Shown: piece by piece, positions 1 to 6,871 of the stretch
How positions within the stretch are numbered: position 1 is the stretch's first letter
Layout of the letters: each line of letters starts with the position of its first letter
DNA from: an uncultured Chitinophagaceae bacterium
GTDB taxonomy: Bacteria > Bacteroidota > Bacteroidia > Chitinophagales > Chitinophagaceae
Length of the DNA stretch: 11,590 nt
Reading direction: 5' to 3'
Assembly (NCBI GenBank): GCA_934502905.1
Contig: CAKSVK010000114.1
Coordinates: 1 to 11,590 of the forward strand
The notes under the pieces: generated by a model
What the model saw: only the letters and a program-made list of their open reading frames with translations
Told to the model about the DNA's origin: nothing
The model's database searches: none
Made by a program: the position numbers and the translations under genes

Positions 1-923
1 CCTATATCGGTTATTCTCTGGTTGCGCTTAAAATTGGCTACCTGATTTTCTACTGTTTGCAAGTCTCTTTCTACCAGCGCTACCCTTTCATTCAGGAAGT
101 CAAGTGTATTGGTATTGACCTTTTTTTTATCTTCCAGCCCCTGCGTGGTATAAATATCTATCAGTGCTTTTAAAGAAGCTTGGGCTTTGCGAAGATTATA
201 TCCAGACATTTCCAGCAACACAATGGAGGATGCGTTTCCAATTTCAGTTACCGCCAGCGATTTAAGGAACTTGTCCACCGCCCGGTCAATGGGTAATATG
301 GTCACTACATACTCGTCTACATCTTTAGACCTCATATTAGTGCTGGGTGTTGTTCTGAAAGTTAACCCGTTTATAATATACCATTTACCAGGAGTCAGGT
401 ATAAAGGATCGTCTTCTCCATGGTGGATGATATACCACTTTCCTTCTTCAGTTTGCTTTAAGCGCCAGGTTATGGTATTGGTGATGGTGTCGGGGTTCGC
501 AAAAGTAAAAAAGACAGGAACCTCATCCCCAAATGTTTCTCTTTGTGTGATACGGCCCTTGGACTTGATCTCAACATACAGTTGTTCGCGATACACTACA
601 GATTCCACAAGATCGAAGCTTCTCAACACTTCCAGCTCGCTTTCCAACGATTGGGAACTGGACTGGATATTCAGTTCTTTCAACAATACGTTATCCAGGC
701 TATTGCCTCCTTTCTTCTCATCTCTTATCATCACTTTAGCTGTGGCTTTATAAACCGGAGCGGTGTAACGCAAGTATAAAAAGGATGACAGGATACAAAT
801 CAGCAGGAAGAGAACGATCCAGTGTAAATTTGTCGTTATCTTCGGAATAAAGTTTTGAACGTTGAGCGTTTCTTCCTGTGAAATGTGATTGATACGTCTC
901 TGATTGCTAGATGAATTTTCCAC
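1..923 (-). CDS. Wzc-like polysaccharide chain-length determinant / tyrosine kinase, N-terminal part (3' end outside window)
   Basis: The frame is open from a GTG at 923 to the left edge, giving 307 residues of an incomplete protein. A hydrophobic segment at about residues 34-51 (WIVLFLLICILSSFLYL) is followed by APVYKATAKVMIRDEK, the usual start of a Wzz-type periplasmic domain. The rest is mixed sequence with a helical, coiled-coil-like stretch near the edge (TLDFLNERVALVERDLQTVE). Proteins of this build sit in the inner membrane and control polysaccharide chain length and export; in this family a cytoplasmic BY-kinase domain normally follows, but it would lie outside the window, so kinase identity is inferred. 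GTG was chosen because no ATG or TTG exists between the in-frame stop at 957-959 and the transmembrane segment. The gene begins 28 bases after the Wza-like gene ends, so the two are almost certainly cotranscribed. Confidence 0.82.
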   Translation of the reverse strand, partial: MENSSSNQRRINHISQEETLNVQNFIPKITTNLHWIVLFLLICILSSFLYLRYTAPVYKATAKVMIRDEKKGGNSLDNVLLKELNIQSSSQSLESELEVLRSFDLVESVVYREQLYVEIKSKGRITQRETFGDEVPVFFTFANPDTITNTITWRLKQTEEGKWYIIHHGEDDPLYLTPGKWYIINGLTFRTTPSTNMRSKDVDEYVVTILPIDRAVDKFLKSLAVTEIGNASSIVLLEMSGYNLRKAQASLKALIDIYTTQGLEDKKKVNTNTLDFLNERVALVERDLQTVENQVANFKRNQRITDI

Positions 924-951
924 TATACTTCTTTTATTTCTGTTACTTATA

Positions 952-1725
952 TTATCTTACTATTCTGAATGCAAGTACTACAACAGTCAATGCGCTGAGT
1001 ACGATCGGGATAAGCTCAAATGTTCTTTCGGCTGCTGATGCTTTACGTGGAAACGGCTCAACATATACAATATCATTTTGCCGTAAATTGTAAAACGGAG
1101 ATGTAAATAGCTTACTGTTATTCAGGTTGATATGCCCGACTTCTACCTTGTCTCCCGATTTGCGGATCACTTTTACATTGGCCCTTTTACCATATACAGT
1201 AAGATCCCCTGCCATTCCGATAGCTTCCAGCAGGTTCACTTTCTCACCTGCTACCTGCAGGGTGGCAGGATGTGTTACTTCCCCCATGACTGTTATCCTG
1301 AAATTCATCAGGTTCAAACCGACCATGGCATCTTTAATGTATTGCACCGCCTCCTCCTGTATCTTCAGACGGGCTTCTTCAGTAGTTAACCCGATTATTT
1401 TTATTTCTCCCAACAAAGGAATATTAATAGTGCCATGAGAATTAATAGTGTAAACATTTTGAACTATCTGGTTGTCTGTTCCTGAGGATATGCTGGTCCC
1501 TATCATGGAGAAAAGTTGCATACCATCGCGGTCCCTGCTGGTAATGGTAACCTGCACCTGGTCATCCTGTAATAACCTGATAGGTTCAAGGGCAGCAGCA
1601 CGCAGTTCCTGTATCCTGGTAGTATCGTTCACGTCCTGCAGATAGGCCAGCTGTTTTCCTACAGTACACGATCCGAATAAAAGGGTAATGAAAACTGCAA
1701 CTGAAATCGCTCTGAAATTACACAT
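952..1725 (-). CDS. Wza-like polysaccharide export outer-membrane lipoprotein
   Basis: A 257-aa protein. With the ATG at 1725 it opens with a compact lipoprotein signal peptide ending in LLFGSC, so Cys20 is the likely lipidated residue. A polysaccharide-export (Poly_export) domain follows (about residues 40-130, including YTINSHGTINIPLLGEIKI), then an SLBB-like segment (VMGEVTHPATLQV to the VYVEPFP region). A single hydrophobic stretch closes the protein (LIPIVLSALTVVVLAFRI), probably the membrane-spanning helix of the Wza class. The family forms the outer-membrane channel for capsule or exopolysaccharide, working with the Wzc-type protein encoded directly downstream. A longer version begins at a TTG at 1764, but it puts 13 polar and charged residues ahead of the signal peptide, so the ATG is preferred. 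No Shine-Dalgarno sequence is visible. Confidence 0.88.
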   Translation of the reverse strand: MCNFRAISVAVFITLLFGSCTVGKQLAYLQDVNDTTRIQELRAAALEPIRLLQDDQVQVTITSRDRDGMQLFSMIGTSISSGTDNQIVQNVYTINSHGTINIPLLGEIKIIGLTTEEARLKIQEEAVQYIKDAMVGLNLMNFRITVMGEVTHPATLQVAGEKVNLLEAIGMAGDLTVYGKRANVKVIRKSGDKVEVGHINLNNSKLFTSPFYNLRQNDIVYVEPFPRKASAAERTFELIPIVLSALTVVVLAFRIVR

Positions 1726-1890
1726 ATATAGGTTGTTATTAATTTCTAATTTTTTTATTGTCAATGTATTGTTGCCAGGTCTTCTTCTTTACATGTTTTC
1801 TTTATGAATATACCGTAATCCTTTTAAGACTACACATCTTATTCAGCGGTGGATAATAAGGATTTGGTAAAGAAAGCGGTACATACGTCA

Positions 1891-1933
1891 GAACAATAAA
1901 GTGTAAAACTGCTGCTTAATAACTTTATTGTTC
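1891..1933. repeat. Perfect 12-bp inverted repeat in the leader of the export operon
   Basis: GAACAATAAAGT at 1891-1902 is matched by its exact reverse complement ACTTTATTGTTC at 1922-1933, with a 19-base spacer. In RNA read toward the wza-like gene this would be an AU-rich 12-bp stem about 170 nt ahead of the ATG. No T-run follows it on the minus strand, so it is not a classic intrinsic terminator in that direction. It may be a protein-binding site, an mRNA structure or an attenuator. Confidence 0.6.
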
Positions 1934-1972
1934 CTTTACTATTTTAATTTATATGCCTTAAAATATGCCGGG

Positions 1973-2003
1973 CAAAGATAATTACAATTTCTACTTACTG
2001 AAA
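1973..2003 (-). promoter_or_regulatory. Candidate promoter for the polysaccharide export operon
   Basis: On the minus strand TATCTTTG (1980-1973) matches the Bacteroidota -7 consensus TAnnTTTG in all fixed positions. Nineteen bases upstream stands TTTC (2003-2000), one base off the TTTG -33 element. It is the only full -7 match on this strand in the intergenic region. Transcription would start near 1966 and give a long leader. Confidence 0.4.
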
Positions 2004-2286
2004 TACGGTTTTGTAAATCAGTACAATATAGCAGTAAAAGTTATTATATGTTAACACCCCGCATTATTATTCCCTAACCGGTAAGCGCCGTTGGCTGCAC
2101 ATCAGGATAAGGTGAAAATGTTAATTTTACCCGCTTCCAACACCATATTTTATGCCATAAATTTTGAAAGAACCTGGAAGCGACCGCCCAGGCAGGTTTT
2201 TAACACAAAACAAAGCCGGTACGGCCGTTATGCAAGTCTTTCTTTTTCATTATGGGTAATGTGCCTGAGGTTTATGACAGCTTTAG

Positions 2287-2294
2287 TACATTTG
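2287..2294 (+). promoter_or_regulatory. Candidate -7 element for yajQ
   Basis: TACATTTG fits TAnnTTTG and lies 17 bases before the yajQ ATG, so the transcript would have a leader of about ten bases or fewer. No good TTTG or TTG stands at the expected -33 distance, which lowers confidence. Confidence 0.35.
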
Positions 2295-2311
2295 CTTGTA
2301 AATAGCCGATT

Positions 2312-2803
2312 ATGCCGTCATTTGATATTGTAAGTAAGGTAGATGCACAGGCGCTTGACAACGCTGTAAATGTTACCAAAAAGGAAATTACCAATCGTTT
2401 TGATTTTAAAGATTCACATGTAGTGATAGATCTTAACAAAAAGGACTTTAAGATCAATATCGAAACAGACGGCGAAATGCAGATGGGACAGTTGATAGAT
2501 GTGCTGATAAGCAGGGCGCATAAGCAGGGGATTGCACCGGAAGCATTTGACGCTTCCAAAGAAGGTGCACAAAGTGGAAAAGTATGGAAAAAAGAGGTAA
2601 CAGTGAGAAACGGACTGACCCAGGAGGATGCGAAAAAAATAGTTAAACAGATTAAAGAGTCAGGGCTTAAGGTACAGGCGGCTATTAATGATAATCTTGT
2701 GCGTGTAACCGGTAAAAAAATAGATGATCTGCAGGCTGTTATCCAGGCGTCAAAGGGATGGGAACTGGGCATACCGCTGCAATATGAAAATATGCGCTCC
2801 TGA
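2312..2803 (+). CDS. yajQ: YajQ/UPF0234 family nucleotide-binding protein
   Basis: 163 aa, the usual length of this family. The N-terminus MPSFDIVSKVD, the internal NRFDFKDS block, HSGK-like QSGKVW, and the C-terminal KIVKQIKESGLKVQAAI and VRVTGKKIDDLQAVI blocks match the conserved YajQ pattern as I recall it from the E. coli protein. The fold is two ferredoxin-like domains; family members bind nucleic acids or nucleotides, and the Xanthomonas homologue is a cyclic di-GMP effector. Whether this one binds c-di-GMP cannot be told from the sequence. It stands alone, divergent from the polysaccharide export operon. The start is fixed by the conserved MPSFDI. No terminator is obvious right after the stop. 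Confidence 0.95.
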   Translation: MPSFDIVSKVDAQALDNAVNVTKKEITNRFDFKDSHVVIDLNKKDFKINIETDGEMQMGQLIDVLISRAHKQGIAPEAFDASKEGAQSGKVWKKEVTVRNGLTQEDAKKIVKQIKESGLKVQAAINDNLVRVTGKKIDDLQAVIQASKGWELGIPLQYENMRS

Positions 2804-3088
2804 CCTAGCTGCCGCGTAAGTCTTCCGACAGAGAGTAGGGTAATAAAGTAATAAAAAGATGTGCATATCTTGTGCGTTTCCCAGGAAATATTTTATTTGA
2901 ATTTTTCATTTTTGGTTGTATCTTTATAACAGTTGCTGACGCTGATAGCAGCGTGAATATAAAATCAGCGGGAGGGATTGCGGAAGTTCATCAGAGATGA
3001 AAGCGATTCCATAGGCATCGGGTTAAACTTGTTGAACTGTGTGAGCAGGAATATGGTTAAGCCTGATGCTTTTTTTTATAGCGGTTAT
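2804..3088. other. Intergenic region between convergent yajQ and fur-family gene
   Basis: 285 bases with no supported gene. It holds a small perfect hairpin ACGCTG-ATAG-CAGCGT at 2939-2954, without a T-run on either side. On the plus strand AAGC-CTGAT-GCTT at 3059-3071 runs into a stretch of eight T (3070-3077), a weak terminator-like element for transcripts coming from yajQ. An open frame starting at 2978 runs antisense through the Fur-like gene and looks like its shadow. Confidence 0.45.
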
Positions 3089-3523
3089 TTATTTCCCTTC
3101 TCTGGAGAGGCATTGATTACAGATACCCCGTGCTATAAGGCTCAGCTCGGCAACAGCATAATCTTCCGGAATGCCTATGCCCGGTATTTTAACGTTGGGG
3201 AGGCAAATGGTCTCCTTACACCTGGTGCAATAAAAATGAAGGTGTGTATCCTGGTGTGTTTCTTTACAATCATCCTGGCAAATCGCGTACTTGCTTACAT
3301 TGCCATCCTGTATGCCATGTATGAGCCCTTTTTTCTCAAAGGTTTTCAGTGTACGGTAAATTGTAACACGATCTGAGCGGGAAAAACTGTCTTCAATAGT
3401 ACTGAGGGATACTGCTACTTTTTGTTTGAGCAGGAAATCGAGGATCAATACCCGCATTGCCGTTGGTTGGATCTGCCGGCTGACCAGGATGTTCTCTATA
3501 TGATCGTCATATGTTTCCCGCAT
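3089..3523 (-). CDS. Fur-family metal-responsive transcriptional regulator
   Basis: 144 aa, normal for Fur/PerR/Zur proteins. The N-terminal winged helix is clear: QPTAMRVLILDFL, then SLSTIEDSF and the recognition-helix region RSDRVTIYRTLKTFEKKGLIH (about residues 49-69). The C-terminal dimerisation domain carries the histidine-rich HQDTHLHFYC stretch (His90, His94, His96) and the structural Cys4 zinc pair C99xxC102 and C135xxC138; two more cysteines lie at 82 and 86. Family members repress iron, zinc or peroxide-response genes as metal-bound dimers; the metal cannot be assigned here. It starts 10 bases after the HD-hydrolase gene ends, so the two form an operon. A TAACTTTG (3536-3529) overlapping the HD stop codon could be an internal -7 element, which would make a nearly leaderless Fur transcript. 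Confidence 0.9.
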   Translation of the reverse strand: MRETYDDHIENILVSRQIQPTAMRVLILDFLLKQKVAVSLSTIEDSFSRSDRVTIYRTLKTFEKKGLIHGIQDGNVSKYAICQDDCKETHQDTHLHFYCTRCKETICLPNVKIPGIGIPEDYAVAELSLIARGICNQCLSREGK

Positions 3524-3533
3524 TTGTGCAAAG

Positions 3534-4172
3534 TTACATCATTCCTTCATCGTAAAGTTCCAGTTCCTCCTGCAGGTTCTTTCTCGCTTTTTTCTCGTAT
3601 TGACCAAAAAAATAAGACGTTTTGAAAATGCGGTCCATTCGTAGAAATTGATGTATCATGTCCCTTCTTCCCTGGCGGTATGCTATATCGGGAAAAGCTA
3701 TATATTCCCTTCTGATATCCTGACAATATTGTTTATACGCTGCAGCATTTGTTCCAAATACGGAAAGATCGGCATCCGTAAAATAATTTGAATCGGGGTC
3801 AGCTGTTTTGTGGTGGGAGACGGTAGCCAGTATATGATGTATGCAACGTTGAATGGTTGCTTCCGCAACTTTTAATTGTGATAACCGGAATTTAGCCAGT
3901 TCAGCGCTTTTTTGTTCATTTTCCTGGCTTCCCGGACGATAAACTATATCGTGGTAGCACAAGGCGAAAAAGAGGGCATCCCGGTTGTCCAGTTCATGCT
4001 TTACTGCCTGCAATTGTTTTGCCATGTTTTCAAGATGCACAAGATTATGGTAAAAGCGCAGTTGACTGCTATAGGCCGTTTCTATTTCATCCCAACAGCT
4101 TTTTATAACAGGAAGTTTGTTTGTATAGGAGGATGCGCATGTTATAAAGTGTTCCTTCAGGTCTTCATCCAT
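3534..4172 (-). CDS. HD-superfamily metal-dependent hydrolase (COG4339-like)
   Basis: 212 aa. The metal-binding pattern of the HD superfamily is visible: RFYHNLVHL (His42, His46), then ALCYHDIVY with the HD pair His74-Asp75, a HH at 112-113 and again HH at 120-121, and the late aspartate in YFTDADLSVFG (Asp135). This arrangement, with YHN..H early and DADLS..G late, is typical of the predicted HD-superfamily phosphohydrolases of COG4339, whose substrates are not known to me. The protein is cytoplasmic, with no signal peptide or membrane segment. It is the first gene of an operon with the Fur-family regulator. Its ATG lies only 28 bases from the T-run of the preceding terminator, leaving little room for a promoter. 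Confidence 0.82.
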   Translation of the reverse strand: MDEDLKEHFITCASSYTNKLPVIKSCWDEIETAYSSQLRFYHNLVHLENMAKQLQAVKHELDNRDALFFALCYHDIVYRPGSQENEQKSAELAKFRLSQLKVAEATIQRCIHHILATVSHHKTADPDSNYFTDADLSVFGTNAAAYKQYCQDIRREYIAFPDIAYRQGRRDMIHQFLRMDRIFKTSYFFGQYEKKARKNLQEELELYDEGMM

Positions 4173-4200
4173 GGTTAATAGTATTGCGGGCCCGGGAAAT

Positions 4201-4222
4201 AAAAAAACCGCCTGGCGGCGGT
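4201..4222 (-). terminator. Intrinsic terminator of the DUF2795 gene
   Basis: On the minus strand ACCGCC-GCCA-GGCGGT forms a perfect 6-bp GC-rich stem with a 4-base loop and runs straight into seven T (4207-4201, of which one pairs in the stem). It starts 7 bases after the stop codon of the DUF2795 gene. It separates that gene from the HD/Fur operon downstream. Confidence 0.9.
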
Positions 4223-4228
4223 AATCAG

Positions 4229-4450
4229 TTAATATTCGTCTTCATTAAAGAAGAAATCTTCCTGCGACGGATAATCCGGCCAAATGTCATCAATGCCCTC
4301 ATAAATCTCCCCCTCGTCCTCCAGTTCCTGGAGGTTTTCGATTACTTCAATGGGGGCGCCGCTCCTGATACAATAATCAATGAGCTCGTCCTTTGTTGCC
4401 GGCCAGGGAGCGTCTTCCAGATAAGATGCCAATTCGAGTGTCCAGAACAT
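4229..4450 (-). CDS. Small acidic DUF2795 protein
   Basis: 73 aa and strongly acidic, especially toward the end (ELEDEGEIYEGIDDIWPDY...FFFNEDEY). The core WTLELASYLEDAPWPATKDELIDYCIRSGAPIEVIENLQELEDEGE resembles the DUF2795 pattern (hydrophobic positions, DAPWPATKDELI, GAP.EVI.NL..L.DEGE), a short conserved protein of unknown function frequent in Bacteroidota. It is cytoplasmic, with no signal or membrane segment. It is a single-gene unit with a well-formed promoter (4528-4558) and an intrinsic terminator (4201-4222), which suggests steady, independent expression. Confidence 0.82.
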   Translation of the reverse strand: MFWTLELASYLEDAPWPATKDELIDYCIRSGAPIEVIENLQELEDEGEIYEGIDDIWPDYPSQEDFFFNEDEY

Positions 4451-4527
4451 TTATTTCGTTTTATCGATGTTTAAAATATTAATACCATTTTAGCCAGTCC
4501 TCAGGTATCAGGCTGTGAAATTTTTCG

Positions 4528-4558
4528 CAAAAGTAAAGTTTAGAACGTAATTTCCAAA
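4528..4558 (-). promoter_or_regulatory. Bacteroidota-type promoter of the DUF2795 gene
   Basis: On the minus strand TTTG (4558-4555), a 19-base spacer, and TACTTTTG (4535-4528) match both the -33 and the -7 (TAnnTTTG) elements of the primary Bacteroidota sigma factor. The start of transcription should lie near 4521, giving a leader of about 70 nt to the ATG at 4450. Confidence 0.7.
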
Positions 4559-4665
4559 TTCACTTATCCGGATACGGGTTTCTGAACGAAGCAGCCCCCG
4601 GTTTATTGCATATGGCAGGAGCCGCCGAATTGATTAAATTGCCGTTCAATTTTATATAATGTAAC

Positions 4666-5316
4666 ATGTTGTCAGCCAAAAATATTTCTAAATCATACGG
4701 TCATTTGCAGGTTTTGAAGGACGTCAGCATTAATATCGGCCGGGGAGAAATTGTGAGTATTATCGGTTCTTCGGGGGCCGGCAAAAGCACCCTGCTGCAT
4801 ATTGTAGGCACCCTGGACCAACCGGACGAGGGTTCTGTATTTTTAAAAGGGCAGAGGATCGATAACCTGGGAGGGAAAAAACTGGCTGATTTCCGCAACC
4901 GGCATATGGGGTTTGTTTTTCAGTTTCATCATTTGCTGCCGGAATTTACCGCATTGGAAAATGTGAGCATCCCGGCATGGCTGGCAGGTAAAAAGAAAAA
5001 AGAAACGGAAGAGGCTGCCGGGCGGTTGTTGAAAATACTGGGGCTGGGGGAGCGGGTAAATAATAAGCCTTCCGCTTTATCGGGTGGCGAGCAGCAGCGG
5101 GTTGCCATAGCCCGGGCCCTCATTAACGAACCTGATATTGTTTTTGCCGATGAGCCTACCGGAAATCTCGACTCCGCCAATGCATATGATCTGCACCGGC
5201 TTTTTGTTAAGCTAAGGGATGAATTGCAGCAGACTTTTTTAATTGTGACCCATAATGAAGAGCTGGCAAAAATGAGCGATCGGGTGCTGCACATGAAAGA
5301 TGGTAAGATAGTATAA
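4666..5316 (+). CDS. lolD: LolD-family ABC transporter ATPase (lipoprotein release)
   Basis: 216 aa, with the full set of ABC ATPase motifs: Walker A GSSGAGKST (34-42), Q-loop Gln86 in VFQFHHLLPEF, signature LSGGEQQR (138-145), Walker B IVFADEPTGNLD (158-169) and switch His196 in VTHN. The FQFHHLLPEFTALENV stretch and the ADEPTGNLD block are typical of the LolD/MacB group. LolD powers LolCE to detach lipoproteins from the inner membrane for delivery to the outer membrane. No LolC/E-like permease is next to it; in Bacteroidota these are often encoded elsewhere, so the assignment rests on the ATPase alone, and a related MacB/FtsE-like export role remains possible. The start is set by MLSAKNISKSYG. 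There is no Shine-Dalgarno. Confidence 0.85.
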   Translation: MLSAKNISKSYGHLQVLKDVSINIGRGEIVSIIGSSGAGKSTLLHIVGTLDQPDEGSVFLKGQRIDNLGGKKLADFRNRHMGFVFQFHHLLPEFTALENVSIPAWLAGKKKKETEEAAGRLLKILGLGERVNNKPSALSGGEQQRVAIARALINEPDIVFADEPTGNLDSANAYDLHRLFVKLRDELQQTFLIVTHNEELAKMSDRVLHMKDGKIV

Positions 5317-5485
5317 GCCTAGTCTAATTTAGTATTGCCATTATCGCACAGGGATATTCCCGGCTGGTTATAGCCCGCTCTGCCAAATGTTTTCTTATTT
5401 GCTGCCGGCAAAATGCATTCCTGCAAAACAGGATCATTTTCCGGTATTCAGGGTTCCGGCGCCGTTATTTATTTTCAGCATCCTG

Positions 5486-5515
5486 TTGCTTACATCATTT
5501 TTTTGTTTAAATTTC
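5486..5515 (+). promoter_or_regulatory. Candidate promoter of the MFS transporter gene
   Basis: TTG (5486-5488), a 19-base spacer, and TAAATTTC (5508-5515), one base off TAnnTTTG. The start would be near 5522, leaving about 50 nt of leader. The rest of the 254-base gap after lolD holds short palindromes (CGGCGCCG at about 5458-5465) but no clear terminator. Confidence 0.45.
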
Positions 5516-5570
5516 CAGTTTGTATAAGTCTATTCAACGCATTTCTAAAACCTTTACAAAACTGTAATTA

Positions 5571-6800
5571 ATGAACGTAAACATTAACAGAAGCGCTCTC
5601 TTTAACGGAAGTTGCTTTGCCTTGATCACGACTGCTTTTACTTTCAGCATCAGAGCTGGAATACTGCCGGAGCTGGGAGAAAAATTCAACCTGAGTGCCA
5701 CCCAACTGGGATTTATCAACCAGATGTTCTTTCTGGGGTTTCCCATTTCAATGATCCTGGGAGGGCTTTTCTACTATGCGGTAGGCCCTAAAAAGATCAT
5801 GCAGATTGCTTTCATTACCCATACCATCGGGATACTGACCACTATTTTTGCAGGAGGATATTCTACCTTGCTGATCTCTACCTTGTTTATCGGTTTCGGA
5901 AACGGCTGTACAGAGGCAGCCTGTAACCCGATGATCGCGGATATGTACTCCGGGGATAAGGTAAATAAGATGCTGAACCGTTTTCACATGTGGTTCCCCG
6001 GTGGAATAGTTCTCGGAAGCCTTATTTCCAAATTTATGACGGATGCAAACCTGGGATGGCAGGCGCAAATGTGGATAACCATGATCCCGACTATCCTGTA
6101 TGCGATCCTGTTTTACGGTAAAACATTCCCTCAACCGCATGTTGCAGGGGTTACTTCCGTGGCACAGAATTTTAAAGCCATGCTTACTCCTACTTATATT
6201 TTTATATTCTTTTGTATGGCTTTGACGGCCATTTCAGAATTCGGACCACAGCAGTGGGTGGGCATGATCATGAGTAACAGTGGCGCAAGTCCCATGCTGA
6301 TATTAGCGCTGGTAACAGGCTTAATGGCCGTAGGACGTTTTTTTGGTGGTCCGGTTACAAAAGTGCTTGGACAAACAGGGGTTTTATTGCTGGGGGCAAT
6401 ATTTACCGCAATAGGTATTTACCTGTTCAGTACCGTTACCGGTTCTATGGTCTATATGGCCGCTATTCTTTTTGCGATTGGTGTTTGCTATTTCTGGCCA
6501 ACAATGGTAGGGGCGGTAGCGCAGCGCGTGCCTTTAAGCGGTGCTTTGGGTATGTCTATCGTAGGTGGAGTCGGCATGTTCTCCACTGCTATATTTCAAC
6601 CTATTATTGGTGCCTGGATCGATAAGGCAAAGGAAGTGAATGCCGCTGCCGGTCTTACAGGGGCTGAACTTGAACTGGCGGCAGGGCAGGATACATTGAT
6701 GAAGATGGTAGCTTTCCCGGTGATCCTTATTGTGCTGTTCATTATTTTCTTTATCTGGCAGAAAAATGTAAAAGTAAATAAAGCTGCCGCAGCTCACTAA
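5571..6800 (+). CDS. Major facilitator superfamily transporter, sugar-permease-like
   Basis: 409 aa with twelve hydrophobic segments, roughly residues 10-30, 46-72, 75-95, 98-118, 139-155, 166-182, 208-228, 240-260, 265-285, 290-312, 325-350 and 382-402. The loop between helices 2 and 3 is short (YYAVGPKKIM, a variant of the MFS G-x-x-x-D/P-R/K motif A). Helix 5 holds FHMWFPGGIVLGSL, like the FHxWFGxG region of the fucose/glucose-type permeases, so a sugar or sugar-derived substrate is likely but not shown. A polar loop of about 25 residues precedes helix 12 (TGAELELAAGQDTLMK). It is a single-gene unit flanked by a promoter candidate and a bidirectional terminator, with no sugar-metabolism genes next to it in this window. 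Confidence 0.85.
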   Translation: MNVNINRSALFNGSCFALITTAFTFSIRAGILPELGEKFNLSATQLGFINQMFFLGFPISMILGGLFYYAVGPKKIMQIAFITHTIGILTTIFAGGYSTLLISTLFIGFGNGCTEAACNPMIADMYSGDKVNKMLNRFHMWFPGGIVLGSLISKFMTDANLGWQAQMWITMIPTILYAILFYGKTFPQPHVAGVTSVAQNFKAMLTPTYIFIFFCMALTAISEFGPQQWVGMIMSNSGASPMLILALVTGLMAVGRFFGGPVTKVLGQTGVLLLGAIFTAIGIYLFSTVTGSMVYMAAILFAIGVCYFWPTMVGAVAQRVPLSGALGMSIVGGVGMFSTAIFQPIIGAWIDKAKEVNAAAGLTGAELELAAGQDTLMKMVAFPVILIVLFIIFFIWQKNVKVNKAAAAH

Positions 6801-6819
6801 TCATTCAATTGGTCATAAA

Positions 6820-6855
6820 TAAAATGCCGGCTCCAAACGGGGACCGGCATTTTTA
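6820..6855. terminator. Bidirectional intrinsic terminator between MFS and zinc-ribbon genes
   Basis: AAAATGCCGG (6821-6830) pairs with CCGGCATTTT (6844-6853) around a short inner part CTCC-AAAC-GGGGA, with A-run on the left and T-run on the right. It therefore works in both directions and serves two convergent genes, ending 20 bases after one stop codon and 17 bases after the other. Confidence 0.88.
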
Positions 6856-6871
6856 ATAATAATACTTTTTA

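Larger units (their letters stand above)
1726..2311. other. Intergenic region between divergent wza-like operon and yajQ
   Basis: About 585 bases without a convincing gene. It is AT-rich on the left half. Contents seen: a 12-bp perfect inverted repeat (1891-1933), a minus-strand promoter candidate (1973-2003) that would give the export operon a leader of roughly 240 nt, a 6-bp inverted repeat TACTGA/TCAGTA at 1996-2023 overlapping the -33 region of that promoter, and a plus-strand promoter candidate just before yajQ. A weak hairpin with AACCTG/CAGGTT arms followed by a T-run lies near 2170-2205. An 80-codon open frame (2091-2333) overlaps the yajQ start and shows no family features. Confidence 0.6.

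Noticed and set aside
187..753. Long plus-strand open frame of 188 codons
   Set aside because: It is antisense to the Wzc-like gene, which shows a clear membrane helix and Wzz-type sequence; the plus frame has no recognisable features.
1762..1764. TTG start giving a 270-aa Wza-like protein
   Set aside because: It would put 13 polar and charged residues ahead of the lipoprotein signal peptide; the ATG at 1725 gives a normal 20-residue signal.
2165..2210. Hairpin-like AACCTG/CAGGTT with following T-run as a plus-strand terminator
   Set aside because: The stem is short with a 16-base interior and there is no plus-strand gene upstream for it to terminate.
2091..2333. 80-codon plus-strand frame before yajQ
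   Set aside because: It overlaps the yajQ start in another frame, has no family-like sequence and runs through the promoter candidate.
2978..3376. 132-codon plus-strand frame
   Set aside because: Mostly antisense to the Fur-family gene, whose DNA-binding and zinc motifs are unmistakable.
4655..4660. TATAAT as a -10 element for lolD
   Set aside because: It lies only 5 bases before the ATG and the Bacteroidota primary promoter does not use TATAAT; it is probably chance in AT-rich DNA.
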